From assembly GCA_963781805.1 (NCBI GenBank), contig CAWAHF010000004.1, positions 4,712,001-4,776,000 of the forward strand: 64,000 bases of DNA, given 5' to 3'. Each line of letters begins with the position of its first letter. Within the stretch, counting starts at the first letter, position 1. The stretch comes from JAFGPL01 sp963781805. Its GTDB lineage: Bacteria; Bacteroidota; Bacteroidia; Bacteroidales; UBA10428. The notes below the pieces were generated by a model. It was not told the DNA's origin. It made no database searches and saw nothing but the letters and a program-made list of their open reading frames with translations. Shown here piece by piece: positions 45,571 through 55,993 of this stretch. A program made the position numbers and the translations under genes.

Positions 45571-48500
45571 ATGAAGCTAAGAAAACTTCCCCTAACCATT
45601 ATATTAAATTTATTTCTGCTTATTTTATCAGCTATTCAGGTTAAATCACAAACTCCTCTGAAAATAATGCCTTTGGGCAATTCCATTACTTGGGATGATA
45701 GAAATCCTGATACAAGACCTGATGGTGATAAAGTTGCATATCGCTACAGACTTTATCAGCTTTTAATGGCCGATGGATATACCTTTAATTTTATTGGAAG
45801 TGAAAATTCAGGAGGTAATTATTTGCCTTCGGGTTATGCTGATAATGCCGGATTTCCTGGCATTTCAGCATCACAATTATTGACATTGCTACAAACCGGA
45901 AGAAACAACTATTTAGGTGGTGTTTGTGAACTACCCTCTTGTCCCCAAAATTATCTGACATATTATCAACCAGATATCATTTTGTTGCATATAGGAACAA
46001 ATGGTTTATTTGATTCTACATCAGTACCTGGAATTGTATCTAGCATTTCTAGTATTCTGGATCTCATTGATACTTATGAAATTTCTGCAGGTAAAACGGT
46101 GCCAGTCTTTCTGGCACAAATTATAAATCGTGGGGGAAGCAGTTCTTCGGGCAATCATCAACCTACAAGTTATTTTAATCAGCAATTGGCAATCATGATT
46201 GCTTCAAGACCTTCTGACATTATTCGATTGGTTAATATGGAAACAGGCGCAGGAATTGATTATCGAGTATCCCCTACAGGTGATATGTACCAAGATTTAT
46301 ATCATCCGGTAACTTCAGGTTATAATAAAATGGGAACAATGTGGTATACTGCTCTTGAGCAATACAATTATACAGCTCCTATAATTAGCACAATTCCTAA
46401 TCAATCTGTAAGTGAAGGAAGTTCTTTTTCCACAATTAATCTGAACGATTATGTATATGACCCACAGGAATCAGATGCAAATATTACCTGGACTTCTTCT
46501 TCCCCTGCCAATCTGAATGTATCGATTAGTTCCGGTAAAATTGCTACAATTACCGTTAAAAATTCTGAATGGAATGGTAGCGAGTCTGTTACCTTTACAG
46601 CCTATGATAGCGGCAATGGTGGGACACCAAAGTCTGCTGCTAAATCCGTAACGTTTACGGTTACTGCTGTAAATGACGCACCTGTCTTATCGGGTTTGGA
46701 ATCCTCTGCAATAAATTATACTGAAGGCCTGGGAAATGTAAATATTACATCATTATTAACTGTGAGCGATGTTGACAATACTACCCTCGGCTCGGCCACT
46801 GTTACTATATCAGGAGGTTTTGTAAGCACCGAAGATCAATTGAATTTTACAAATCAAAACGGTATTTCCGGAATGTGGAACCCTTCCAATGGAACACTCA
46901 CATTATCAGGAACTTCGTTATTAGCGAATTATCAATCAGCTTTAAGAAGCATTACCTATATCAATACCAATCAGAACAATCCTTCCACAACAGCACGAAC
47001 CTTAAGTTTCGCTGTAAATGATGGTAGTTCTGACAGTAATATTCCAACAAGAACCATAAATATTTCGGGAGTAAATGACGCTCCAACCCTTAGTAATATT
47101 GAGGTATCAATTAGTAATTATCTTGAGGATCAGGGATCCGTAAATGTTACTTCAACCATAAATGTAGGCGATGTTGACAATACAACTATTTCATCTGCAA
47201 GTGTAAGAATTTCTTCAGGATACTTAAACTCTGAAGATATCCTTCATTTCACCAACCAAAATGGCATTTCTGGTTCATGGTCCTCCGGACTGGGGACATT
47301 GACTTTAACCGGATCATCAAGCCTGACAAATTATCAGAATGCTTTAAGAAGTATTACGTATGAGAATACAAATACATCAAGTCCTAACACAACAAATCGT
47401 GTTGTCACTTTTTCAGTAAATGACGGCTCGCTCCCCAGCAATGTGGCAACAAGAACCATAACTGTAACATCTGTAAATGATCCCTCGGTTCTTGCAGGAA
47501 TAGAAACTTCCACCATCACATATACCGAGGGGGATGGTCAGATTGGAGTCACTTCTGCCATAACCATCACCGACATTGATAATACAAATATTTCAGGTGC
47601 CACTGTAAATATTTCAACAGGATATTCCAGCACGGAGGATTACCTGAGGTTTATCAATCAAAATGGCATAACAGGAAATTATAGCAACACAACCGGAAGA
47701 TTAATTCTTAATGGAAGTGCATCGCTTGCAAATTACCGTACGGCATTAAGAAGCATTAAATATGAAAATATCAACACAACAAATCCTTCAACTATTGGAA
47801 GAACAGTGCGTTTCAGGGTTTATGACGGTTCCGATAGCAGCAATGTAGTTACCAGGAATATAGCAATTAACGGGACAAACAATGCCCCCTCTCTGAGCGG
47901 AATTGAGAGCGGTTCTTTGAGTTATACGGAAGGACAATCACCTGTACTTATTACATCTTCAATTATTGTACAAGATGTTGATAATACGAATCTTGTTTCG
48001 GCTACGATCAGCATTTCCGGTTTTATATCGGCTGAAGATCGATTATATTTCTCCCCTCAAAATGGTATTTCTGGGAGTTATACACCTTCAACCGGAATTC
48101 TTTCCCTTACAGGTACTTCTTCTTTAGCCAGTTACCAAACCGCATTAAGAAGTATAACGTATCAAAATATAAATAATGATAATCCGAATGTTAGTTTGCG
48201 ATCTATATCATTTTTAGTGAATGATGGCACAAGTCCCAGTAATGGGGTTTCCAGGGCACTAACCATTTCTGCTGTAAATGATGCACCGGTTTTAGGCAAT
48301 CTTGAAAGTAGCACATTAAGCTATACGGAAGAAGATGTGCCTAAAGTAATAACAAATTCCATCACGGTTAATGATGTTGATAATTTGACCTTAGCAGGAG
48401 CCACCATCCACATTAGTTCAAATTATATGGCCGGTGAGGATACGCTGAGATTTGTAAATCAAAATGGTATTACTGGCAGTTGGAACGGATCTACGGGAAC

Positions 48501-51500
48501 ACTTACACTTGTAGGAACTGTTGCCCTTTTAACTTACCAGACTGCTCTTAAGTCGGTAACCTATCAGAATACCAACAAGCTCAATCCTTCCACACTTGCA
48601 AGAACAGTCAGTTTTACCGTGAATGATGGTATTACCAACAGTTCCCCGGTAACGCGTGATATCACGATTATTCCAGTAAACGATCCACCGGTTTTAGGAA
48701 ATATTGAATCCACCGCAATTAATTTTACTGAAGGAACAATACCCATTTCACTTACTTCGGCATTAACTGTAACTGATTATGACAGTCCAAATCTCAATGC
48801 TGCCTATGTAAATATATCGTCCGGTTACGTAAGCTCAGAAGATGTTTTAAGTTGCAACAATCAAAACGGTATCAATGTTTCATGGAGTTCAGGAACAGGT
48901 ATACTTACACTTACAGGCTCATCGACGGTAGTCAATTACCAAACTGCACTAAGAAGCGTAACCTATTCAAATTCAAATGGCAATAAACCATCCATAACAC
49001 CCCGTATAATTTCATTTATCGTAAATGATGGGAATGCACCAAGTAATATATTATACAGAAACCTGACCATAACAGGGGTGAATGATCCTCCTGTATTAAG
49101 CGGAATTGAAGGAGCACCAATAACTTATACCGAAGGTGACTTGCCTGTTATTATTACTTCCGATCTTGTTGTTGCAGACGTTGACAATGATTCGTTAGTA
49201 TCAGCTACGATTAGCATTGATCTAAATCCGGCTTTGAAAGAAGATACACTCAGGTACCCTGCTAAAATTGCAAATATTACCGGTACTTATAATCCTGCAA
49301 CATTTACCATGACCCTGTCAGGAAAAGATAAAATATCAAACTATCAGTTAGCCATCAGAAGCATTAAATATGAAAACAGGGATACGCTTGATCCATCAAC
49401 AGCGCTGCGTAGAATTTCAATAAATGTCAATGACGGTTTAGCATCTGCAACAACCCCTGCATACCGCTATATTTCCATAACTCCGGTCAATGATCCTCCA
49501 ACAGCGAAAAATGTAATCCTTTCGGGAACTAAAACTATTTTCTCACTCAATACTTTAAATTATACCTATTCTGATCCGGATAACAATTCGGAGGGAGCAA
49601 GCATATATACCTGGAAGAGAGCTGGTAATCCCGGTGTTGATTCAACTTTATTCAAAACAGTAATTGGCAATGGAGGAAATTCAATATATAGGGAATATGT
49701 ACTTCAGTATGCAGATGGCGGATATTATATTAGAGCCAGCGTTCAACCTGCCGATGTACTTGGAGCAATATCTCCGATAAAGTACTGTAGTCCTTGGTAT
49801 TATGTAAATGCAGCACCGGTTGCTAAAAATGTTAAAATTGGCGGTACCATTGCCATTGGACAGACAGATACCATTAATTTTACATATTCTGATAAAGAAG
49901 ATAATCCAAAAGGGACACATAAATACTTCTGGTACCGGGCAAATAACCTGCCAGATACTATAAATAAAATCCTGATCGCATCTACACAAACCTATGCTAT
50001 TACAGCAGCAGATAATTCAAAATATATCAGTTGTGCTGTAGCGCCTGTTGCATTGTTAGGATCACTTATCGGGGATACTATTCAGACAGGATGGTATGGG
50101 CCTATAAGTATATTGCCATCTGCTACTATAAGCGGAACGGATACAATTTGTCCGGGAGAACTGGCAAAAGTAAAAATTGCTTTAACGGGAACCAGTCCCT
50201 GGTCTGTAACCTACAAAATTAGCAGTGGTATTCCGATAGTTATTCCAAAAATAGTTGGTAGCGACACAACCCTGTTAACTAATAAATTAGGGACATATAT
50301 TCTCACCAAGGTCTCAGACGCCAAGTTTAACAACGGAGTAGTAAACGGAAGCGCCATAATAAATCAGCACGATTCTGTTAAGGTAATACTATCTGCTATT
50401 GGAGATACGTCTATTTGTAATGATGGAATAACAACTGCCCATCTGAGAGCTGGTTTTACCGGAGTCAATCCATGGCATTTTACACTTAGCCTAAATACCA
50501 CCGATACGATTTATACCAACATTACCCAGAATCCATTCAATTTTACAACAAGTAAGCCAGGTTTGTATCATATTAAATCAACCGGCGACAAATTTTGTAC
50601 TTCTTTAACCGGAAGCAAAGATACCATTAAAGTAAGTTATAAAATTTCTCCCGAAGCAACGATATCAGGTATTGATTCAATTTGTCCCGGAGATACCGCA
50701 AGTCTGACTGTTACTTTGACCAAAGGCACATTACCGTGGAGTTTTACCTATACGATTAATAATGTAAATCAACCACTTGTAAACGGAATAACCAAAAATT
50801 CTTACACCCTGAAAGTTACCAATCAAGGCACCTATAAAGTCACTTTGGTTTCAGATGCATTATGTACAGGCAAAGCTACGGGTCAGGGTGTGGTAATTTA
50901 CAGGTCCGCTCCAACAGCTATGCTTTTGGGAGGGGGTACGGTTTGTGAAGGTTCTAACGCTACCTTAAGGGCAGATTTAACCGGAATATCTCCCTGGTAT
51001 TTTAGCTATAAAAGAGGCTCCGCCATTATTGATACAATTAAAAATATTACCGCTTCTCCTAAAACATTTAATGTGAATAATGCCGGAACTTATTCACTAG
51101 CTATGGTTCATGATAAATATTGCAAAGGTACTGTTTCGGGTAGTGTTACGGTTTCGGTTATCCCTGCACCCAGTGTGGATATTATTGGATTAAATCAAAC
51201 ATATAGTGTTGAAGATAATAGTAAGGTTCCTATCTTTGGATCGCCTGCAGGTGGTACTTTTAGTGGAGATGGATTATTTTTTGGTATGGATACCACATTC
51301 TTTTTGCCTCGCTATGCAGGTACTGAAGGTTCACCTCATAAAATAACGTACAGGTACCAGGATCCATCCTCCGGTTGTTTCGGGAAAGATAGTGTTCTTG
51401 TTAATGTACTTAATGTTGAGGCAGATATTGTTTTCCCGGATGATATAACATTTTACTGTTACAACAGTCCCCCATTTACGATTACAGGCGCAAATATTGT

Positions 51501-54009
51501 AGGAGCCATCGGGACATTTACAATATCAGGTGGAATTGGTTTAACAGACAATGGCGATAACACTGCTTTAATTGAGCCTTCAAAACTTAGTGGACAGGTT
51601 TATGAAATAACCTATACCTATCTTAAAGATGGTACACCTTTGTCAAAAAAAGAAAATATTACCATAGAATATGTAAATCCCATATGGTTCGTAGGATTTA
51701 ATAAAAACATTTTCTGCAATAATGAACAGGCTATTGAATTAAACGGAAATGTTGCAGAAGGAATCTTTTACGGAAAAGAAGTCACTGGGAACATAATTAC
51801 AGGATTTTACTTTGTTCCATCTTATGGTACTTCGGGTATAGACAGCATTTTCTATTCATATACAACACTAAAAGGTTGTTCACGGAAAGTCTACGAAATC
51901 GTTACTCTAAATGAAGCTCCACAAATTGATTTCGATGTTACAGATACGTGCGTTGCTCCGGGATTAAATGATTCTACTGCTTTTATCAATAAAACCATTT
52001 CATCGGATGGAGTTACCAATTGGGCATGGAATTTTGATGATCCGAATTCTGTTGCTGAAAATACAAGTACCCTCAAGGATCCAACACATTTGTACAAAAC
52101 TTCGGGAAGAAGATATGTTATACTCTCTGCAACCAGTACAAAAGGTTGTGTCGGCTCAAAAGAAATTCGTTTTAATTTTGGTGATAAACCTCACGCCGAT
52201 TTTGACTGGATATCTGAGTGTTATAATCCGGGTTCAACTATAGCGTTTAATGACAACTCTTCAATTAAAGAAGGAGAAATTAATTCATACAAATGGAAGT
52301 TTTATACCGGAGATAATTATGATAGTCTTTTGGTTCAAAATCCCGAATTCAGTTTTCAGGATGCAGGTGACTATAAAATAAATTTGGAAATAAAGTCAAA
52401 TTACGGATGCGTAGATACAACTTCAAAAATCTTCCATCTGCGACCTACATTCAAATTAGCTGAAAGCGATTATATGGAAGATTTTGAAACCGGTCCTAAT
52501 GGTTGGGTTGCCTTAAAAGATGATCAGAGTGAAATAAATAGCTGGCAGTTGGGTCAACCGACAGAGGGTTTTAACGGCGCTGCCTCGGGTGTTAATGCAT
52601 GGTATACCGGGATAACCAAAAATATGGCAGAAAATTCATGGATTTCAAGTCCCTGCTTTGATTTTACGGATGTTAAAAAGCCCATGATAAAATTCGATAT
52701 GTGGCGAATCTTCGACCAAATAAGAGATGGCGCTGTTTTGCAGTACCGGATCAATAACGAAGCTACCTGGCACAATATCGGTGGAATTGATGATGGGATT
52801 AACTGGTTTAATAAATATGATATACAAGGGCAACCGGGGAGACAGGCAATTGGATGGTCCGACATCAAAGATACAAAATGGGGTGAAGCCAGACATAACC
52901 TGAATATGCTTATCGGACAAACAAACGTACAATTCAGAGTTGCATATGGTTCTGATGGTACTGGCTCAACCAATAAAGGAATTGCGATAGATAATATTGG
53001 AATCTGGGAAAGAGGTAAAATTGTTCTATTGGAACATTTTACCAATTCATCTGATTCTGCCAGTAAAGATGCAGATGATCAGGTTTGGTCGGCTATTAAT
53101 AAATTGAACGGGGATGTTATGGATATTCAATACCATACTTCATTTCCGGGTTCTGACCCATTCAATTTGGATAATCCGCTAGTATCGAGCACACGGGTAT
53201 TCTATTATGGTATACTGGGCGTACCTTTCACATTTCTTGACGGCGGAGTTACTACAACATACGGTGGGACTGCTGTAACTCACAAATATGATTACAATAT
53301 TAAATCTTTGGCTGACCATACCAATGACATAAACCTCCAGTCGTTAACCGATCCTAAATTTAGTATCGAAATAAACAGCCGGATTCAGAACAATACAATG
53401 AATGTAAATGCAACTCTGATTGCCACCCAGGCATTATCGCCACGTGAACTAACGTTGCATATAATTATCATCGAAAGAAAAATAACTACAGTGGAAGGTA
53501 CCAATGGTGAGAAAATATTCAGAAATGTAGTGAAAACAATGTTACCTAATACAGCCGGAACCTATATTTATAAAAGTTGGTCGCCCGGGAGCATGGAAAC
53601 AGTGAACTACTCCTGGAATCTAAATAATGTGTTCGACGCCGATGAATTACGAGCTGTAGCATTTGTGCAGGATGAGAGCACAAAAGAAATTTACCAGGCA
53701 GCCATTGATAAATTTGATTTCCCCAGCGGTATCAATGAAGATTTCACCACCAGCCAGGAATTTAAATGCATAGTATATCCAAATCCTGCATCAGATATGG
53801 CATATATCAGGTTAAATCAACCTGTTCAGCATGATTTAACGCTAAGTGTATATGATGTTTCCGGTAGATTGATTGATACAAAAAGAATTGAACCCAATAC
53901 TGAGGATATATCCCTGGAAACATATACCTACGAAAAAGGAATATTCTTTATTAGAATATCCGATTACAAAAAGATAAATCAAATACTGAAACTGATCGTG
54001 AACAGATAG
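45571..54009 (+). CDS. giant type IX-secreted SGNH hydrolase with cadherin-like repeats
   Basis: A 2812-residue secreted protein. After a signal peptide (about 1-26) comes an SGNH/GDSL hydrolase domain (about 30-265) with the nucleophile Ser38 in GNSIT, HIGTNG, and the Asp242/His245 pair in DLYHP, as in carbohydrate esterases. Seven cadherin-like repeats of about 134 residues (about 367-1306, each beginning near VNDAPVLSG) follow, then two AKNV-type repeats, four SprB-like Ig repeats (about 1510-1860), two PKD domains (about 2110-2290) and an Omp28-like region (about 2485-2590) without CxxC. The end (about 2731-2812) is a T9SS type A sorting domain with YPNPASD and YDVSGRLI. It is probably a cell-surface esterase-adhesin. 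Confidence 0.92.
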   Translation: MKLRKLPLTIILNLFLLILSAIQVKSQTPLKIMPLGNSITWDDRNPDTRPDGDKVAYRYRLYQLLMADGYTFNFIGSENSGGNYLPSGYADNAGFPGISASQLLTLLQTGRNNYLGGVCELPSCPQNYLTYYQPDIILLHIGTNGLFDSTSVPGIVSSISSILDLIDTYEISAGKTVPVFLAQIINRGGSSSSGNHQPTSYFNQQLAIMIASRPSDIIRLVNMETGAGIDYRVSPTGDMYQDLYHPVTSGYNKMGTMWYTALEQYNYTAPIISTIPNQSVSEGSSFSTINLNDYVYDPQESDANITWTSSSPANLNVSISSGKIATITVKNSEWNGSESVTFTAYDSGNGGTPKSAAKSVTFTVTAVNDAPVLSGLESSAINYTEGLGNVNITSLLTVSDVDNTTLGSATVTISGGFVSTEDQLNFTNQNGISGMWNPSNGTLTLSGTSLLANYQSALRSITYINTNQNNPSTTARTLSFAVNDGSSDSNIPTRTINISGVNDAPTLSNIEVSISNYLEDQGSVNVTSTINVGDVDNTTISSASVRISSGYLNSEDILHFTNQNGISGSWSSGLGTLTLTGSSSLTNYQNALRSITYENTNTSSPNTTNRVVTFSVNDGSLPSNVATRTITVTSVNDPSVLAGIETSTITYTEGDGQIGVTSAITITDIDNTNISGATVNISTGYSSTEDYLRFINQNGITGNYSNTTGRLILNGSASLANYRTALRSIKYENINTTNPSTIGRTVRFRVYDGSDSSNVVTRNIAINGTNNAPSLSGIESGSLSYTEGQSPVLITSSIIVQDVDNTNLVSATISISGFISAEDRLYFSPQNGISGSYTPSTGILSLTGTSSLASYQTALRSITYQNINNDNPNVSLRSISFLVNDGTSPSNGVSRALTISAVNDAPVLGNLESSTLSYTEEDVPKVITNSITVNDVDNLTLAGATIHISSNYMAGEDTLRFVNQNGITGSWNGSTGTLTLVGTVALLTYQTALKSVTYQNTNKLNPSTLARTVSFTVNDGITNSSPVTRDITIIPVNDPPVLGNIESTAINFTEGTIPISLTSALTVTDYDSPNLNAAYVNISSGYVSSEDVLSCNNQNGINVSWSSGTGILTLTGSSTVVNYQTALRSVTYSNSNGNKPSITPRIISFIVNDGNAPSNILYRNLTITGVNDPPVLSGIEGAPITYTEGDLPVIITSDLVVADVDNDSLVSATISIDLNPALKEDTLRYPAKIANITGTYNPATFTMTLSGKDKISNYQLAIRSIKYENRDTLDPSTALRRISINVNDGLASATTPAYRYISITPVNDPPTAKNVILSGTKTIFSLNTLNYTYSDPDNNSEGASIYTWKRAGNPGVDSTLFKTVIGNGGNSIYREYVLQYADGGYYIRASVQPADVLGAISPIKYCSPWYYVNAAPVAKNVKIGGTIAIGQTDTINFTYSDKEDNPKGTHKYFWYRANNLPDTINKILIASTQTYAITAADNSKYISCAVAPVALLGSLIGDTIQTGWYGPISILPSATISGTDTICPGELAKVKIALTGTSPWSVTYKISSGIPIVIPKIVGSDTTLLTNKLGTYILTKVSDAKFNNGVVNGSAIINQHDSVKVILSAIGDTSICNDGITTAHLRAGFTGVNPWHFTLSLNTTDTIYTNITQNPFNFTTSKPGLYHIKSTGDKFCTSLTGSKDTIKVSYKISPEATISGIDSICPGDTASLTVTLTKGTLPWSFTYTINNVNQPLVNGITKNSYTLKVTNQGTYKVTLVSDALCTGKATGQGVVIYRSAPTAMLLGGGTVCEGSNATLRADLTGISPWYFSYKRGSAIIDTIKNITASPKTFNVNNAGTYSLAMVHDKYCKGTVSGSVTVSVIPAPSVDIIGLNQTYSVEDNSKVPIFGSPAGGTFSGDGLFFGMDTTFFLPRYAGTEGSPHKITYRYQDPSSGCFGKDSVLVNVLNVEADIVFPDDITFYCYNSPPFTITGANIVGAIGTFTISGGIGLTDNGDNTALIEPSKLSGQVYEITYTYLKDGTPLSKKENITIEYVNPIWFVGFNKNIFCNNEQAIELNGNVAEGIFYGKEVTGNIITGFYFVPSYGTSGIDSIFYSYTTLKGCSRKVYEIVTLNEAPQIDFDVTDTCVAPGLNDSTAFINKTISSDGVTNWAWNFDDPNSVAENTSTLKDPTHLYKTSGRRYVILSATSTKGCVGSKEIRFNFGDKPHADFDWISECYNPGSTIAFNDNSSIKEGEINSYKWKFYTGDNYDSLLVQNPEFSFQDAGDYKINLEIKSNYGCVDTTSKIFHLRPTFKLAESDYMEDFETGPNGWVALKDDQSEINSWQLGQPTEGFNGAASGVNAWYTGITKNMAENSWISSPCFDFTDVKKPMIKFDMWRIFDQIRDGAVLQYRINNEATWHNIGGIDDGINWFNKYDIQGQPGRQAIGWSDIKDTKWGEARHNLNMLIGQTNVQFRVAYGSDGTGSTNKGIAIDNIGIWERGKIVLLEHFTNSSDSASKDADDQVWSAINKLNGDVMDIQYHTSFPGSDPFNLDNPLVSSTRVFYYGILGVPFTFLDGGVTTTYGGTAVTHKYDYNIKSLADHTNDINLQSLTDPKFSIEINSRIQNNTMNVNATLIATQALSPRELTLHIIIIERKITTVEGTNGEKIFRNVVKTMLPNTAGTYIYKSWSPGSMETVNYSWNLNNVFDADELRAVAFVQDESTKEIYQAAIDKFDFPSGINEDFTTSQEFKCIVYPNPASDMAYIRLNQPVQHDLTLSVYDVSGRLIDTKRIEPNTEDISLETYTYEKGIFFIRISDYKKINQILKLIVNR

Positions 54010-54118
54010 TATCTCCTAAAATACCAATTTCAATAAACGGTTGGTTGTTTTTATACGGATTAACTCAAGTCCGGGCAACGTTTATTTGTTAGTTTCTAGT
54101 TTTTTATTGATTTAAAAG

Positions 54119-54155
54119 CCTGCAATACTTTATTGTATCCTGCAGGTTTTTAATT
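54119..54155 (+). terminator. terminator after the giant gene
   Basis: CCTGCAATAC and GTATCCTGCAGG pair with a two-base bulge around a TTTATT loop, followed by a T-rich tract. It is placed about 110 bases after the stop codon. Confidence 0.7.
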
Positions 54156-54363
54156 TCTGAATTTTTAATACAGAAAGTAAAAACATTACTATCCAAATTT
54201 TCTCTTTGATTCTTTAAACACTTTATTTTTTTTCATCAATAAAAAGATACCCGCTCTCCTCTTTTCAGTTTGAATTATTGACCAGATAATCTAATTTCCT
54301 ACAGTGATTCTTATGAAATAATTTAACTTTTGCTATTGTGTTAACTGCTTGAAATTGGATTAA

Positions 54364-54378
54364 TTAGAATCATTCTAA
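54364..54378. promoter_or_regulatory. perfect palindrome TTAGAATCATTCTAA, candidate operator
   Basis: Two seven-base arms around a central C, ending 15 bases before a TATATTTG box (54393-54400), so it would cover the -33 region of that candidate promoter. A one-mismatch copy lies upstream of the DUF362 gene (32521-32535). This suggests one repressor controls the DUF362 and sigma-factor/folE transcripts. Confidence 0.55.
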
Positions 54379-54579
54379 ATAAGAAAAAATGTTATATTTG
54401 TTAATATAATGTTAATTTATGTTAAACAAATAAAAGAAGTGCAATCAAACTTTTCGTTATTTATATTTTATTTAGAATAAATATAAATAGATTTCTTTAT
54501 TCACTTAATTTAGCTATTTAAGAGTATTATTTCTTATTTAAAATGTACTAGTAAAATGGTAGTTCTAATACCATACCTA

Positions 54580-54611
54580 TTTGCATGATGTTTAATAATA
54601 CTGTAATTTTG
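54580..54611 (+). promoter_or_regulatory. promoter of the sigma-factor gene
   Basis: TTTG (54580-54583), a 20-base spacer, and TAATTTTG (54604-54611) match the TTTG/TAnnTTTG consensus. Transcription would start near 54618, about 22 bases before the ATG. Confidence 0.7.
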
Positions 54612-54639
54612 TTAAACAATTAATTTAAAATTTAAGGCC

Positions 54640-55143
54640 ATGACAGCAATAGAATTTAACTATCAATTGACAAGTCTTAAAGGTAGCCTTGAAAGATTTG
54701 CCTACAGCCTGACCTCAAACTTTGAAGATGCACGTGACTTGTTGCAGGAAACATTTGTTAAAGCGATCTCATACCGGGATAAATTTGCCGATAATACGAA
54801 TCTGAAAGCATGGACTTTTACGATTATGAAAAATACATTTATAAATAACTACCGCAGAGCCTCCAAGGCGAATACAACTTTTGATAATACAGATGATCTC
54901 TACTTTCTGAACCTAAACCAGGAATCGGGTCTGGAAAATCCGGATGAATTTTTATCGGCCAAGGAAATACAATTAAATATTGAACTACTTGATGATGAAT
55001 TTAAAATCCCATTTATGATGCATGTTCAGGGTTTTAAGTATAAAGAAATTGCTGATAAACTAAACCTTAAAATTGGTACGGTAAAAAGCAGAATATTCTT
55101 TACACGTAAAAAACTTATGGATTCACTCAAAGGATATAATTAA
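54640..55143 (+). CDS. ECF-type RNA polymerase sigma factor
   Basis: A 167-residue sigma-70 family factor. Region 2 (about 12-80) has DARDLLQETFVKAI and LKAWTFTIMKNTFINNYRR, which recognise the -10 element and contact polymerase. Region 4 (about 105-160) has the helix-turn-helix sequence FKYKEIADKLNLKIGTVKSR. It is a typical small ECF factor without an extra domain. No anti-sigma gene lies beside it, so it may be controlled by transcription; a consensus promoter and a palindrome lie upstream. folE follows after 50 bases and is the likely first target or partner. Confidence 0.92.
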   Translation: MTAIEFNYQLTSLKGSLERFAYSLTSNFEDARDLLQETFVKAISYRDKFADNTNLKAWTFTIMKNTFINNYRRASKANTTFDNTDDLYFLNLNQESGLENPDEFLSAKEIQLNIELLDDEFKIPFMMHVQGFKYKEIADKLNLKIGTVKSRIFFTRKKLMDSLKGYN

Positions 55144-55193
55144 TCAAAGGTTCATCATTCTAACTTTTAATTTTCCTGCATAAAATATTCAAT

Positions 55194-55913
55194 ATGAATA
55201 ATAACGGACATAACCTAAAATTAAAGGGGCTCTCTGTAGATCATAATGACCATTTACGAATTCTGGATGATGAAGCAATCATAAAGAACAACAGCATCCA
55301 GATAAAATTAGATGCAGATGCATTGGATGAAGGCTCAAAAATTGAATTAATACAACGTCATTTTCAGGAAATAATGCAAATTCTTGGTCTTGACCTTACG
55401 GATGACAGCCTGAAAGGTACCCCTCACAGGGTTGCAAAAATGTTTGTAAAAGAGATATTCAGCAGTTTAAATCCGAAAAGCAAACCAAAAATCACGCTGT
55501 TTGAAAATAAATTCAGCTACAAACAGATGTTGGTTGAAAAAGACATCAAGGTGAATTCATATTGTGAACATCATTTTGTACCCATTATCGGAAAAGCTCA
55601 TGTAGCTTATATTTCTAACGGATATGTAATTGGATTATCAAAAATCAACCGCATTGTGGAATATTTTTCAAAACAACCGCAATTGCAGGAGAGACTCACT
55701 GAGCAAATCGCAAATGAACTCAAACATGTTTTGAATGCAGAAGATGTTGCGGTAGTAATTGAAGCGTCTCACTTATGCGTTACAGTGAGAGGTGTGGAGG
55801 ATGAACACAGTACTACCACCACATCCAGCTTCCATGGTAAATTTGAAGATCCGGAAATACGAAAGGAGTTTTTCTCGTATATTTTTTCGTCCCCAAGATC
55901 ATTTATATCATAG
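55194..55913 (+). CDS. folE: GTP cyclohydrolase I
   Basis: A 239-residue enzyme that converts GTP to dihydroneopterin triphosphate, the first step to folate and pterins. The core is intact: TPHRVAKMF, the zinc ligands Cys124 and His127 in CEHHF, and Cys195 in SHLCVTVRG, plus GLSKINRIVEYFSKQPQLQE. The N-terminal 50 residues are an extra charged segment. It lies 50 bases after the ECF sigma gene and ends at a strong terminator. In Bacteroidota, a folE next to a sigma factor may serve stress- or light-linked pterin supply rather than basic folate synthesis; that is inference. Confidence 0.95.
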   Translation: MNNNGHNLKLKGLSVDHNDHLRILDDEAIIKNNSIQIKLDADALDEGSKIELIQRHFQEIMQILGLDLTDDSLKGTPHRVAKMFVKEIFSSLNPKSKPKITLFENKFSYKQMLVEKDIKVNSYCEHHFVPIIGKAHVAYISNGYVIGLSKINRIVEYFSKQPQLQERLTEQIANELKHVLNAEDVAVVIEASHLCVTVRGVEDEHSTTTTSSFHGKFEDPEIRKEFFSYIFSSPRSFIS

Positions 55914-55940
55914 CTTTTTTAGAGAATTATCGTAATTGAA

Positions 55941-55970
55941 AAATCCTGTAACTAATTTACAGGATTTTTT
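55941..55970. terminator. bidirectional terminator
   Basis: AAATCCTGTAA and TTACAGGATTT pair around a short loop, with a T run on the plus strand and an A run on the other side. It serves both folE and the convergent barrel gene. Confidence 0.9.
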
Positions 55971-55993
55971 ATTTGGTTCGTACACAGGTAATA

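Larger units (their letters stand above)
54010..54639. other. intergenic region with regulatory sites
   Basis: No gene is supported in these 630 bases. It contains the terminator of the giant gene (54119-54155), a perfect 15-bp palindrome (54364-54378), a TATATTTG box 14 bases further on, and the promoter of the sigma-factor gene (54580-54611). The rest is very AT-rich. Confidence 0.7.

Noticed and set aside
46670..49490. Regular about 402-base repeats, considered as a CRISPR-like or tandem DNA array
   Set aside because: The repeats are protein-coding cadherin-like domains within one frame, and the DNA copies are well diverged.
54393..54400. TATATTTG box as the main sigma-factor promoter
   Set aside because: It lacks a good -33 partner and would give a leader of about 230 bases; the pair at 54580-54611 fits better. 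It could still be a secondary promoter under the palindrome.
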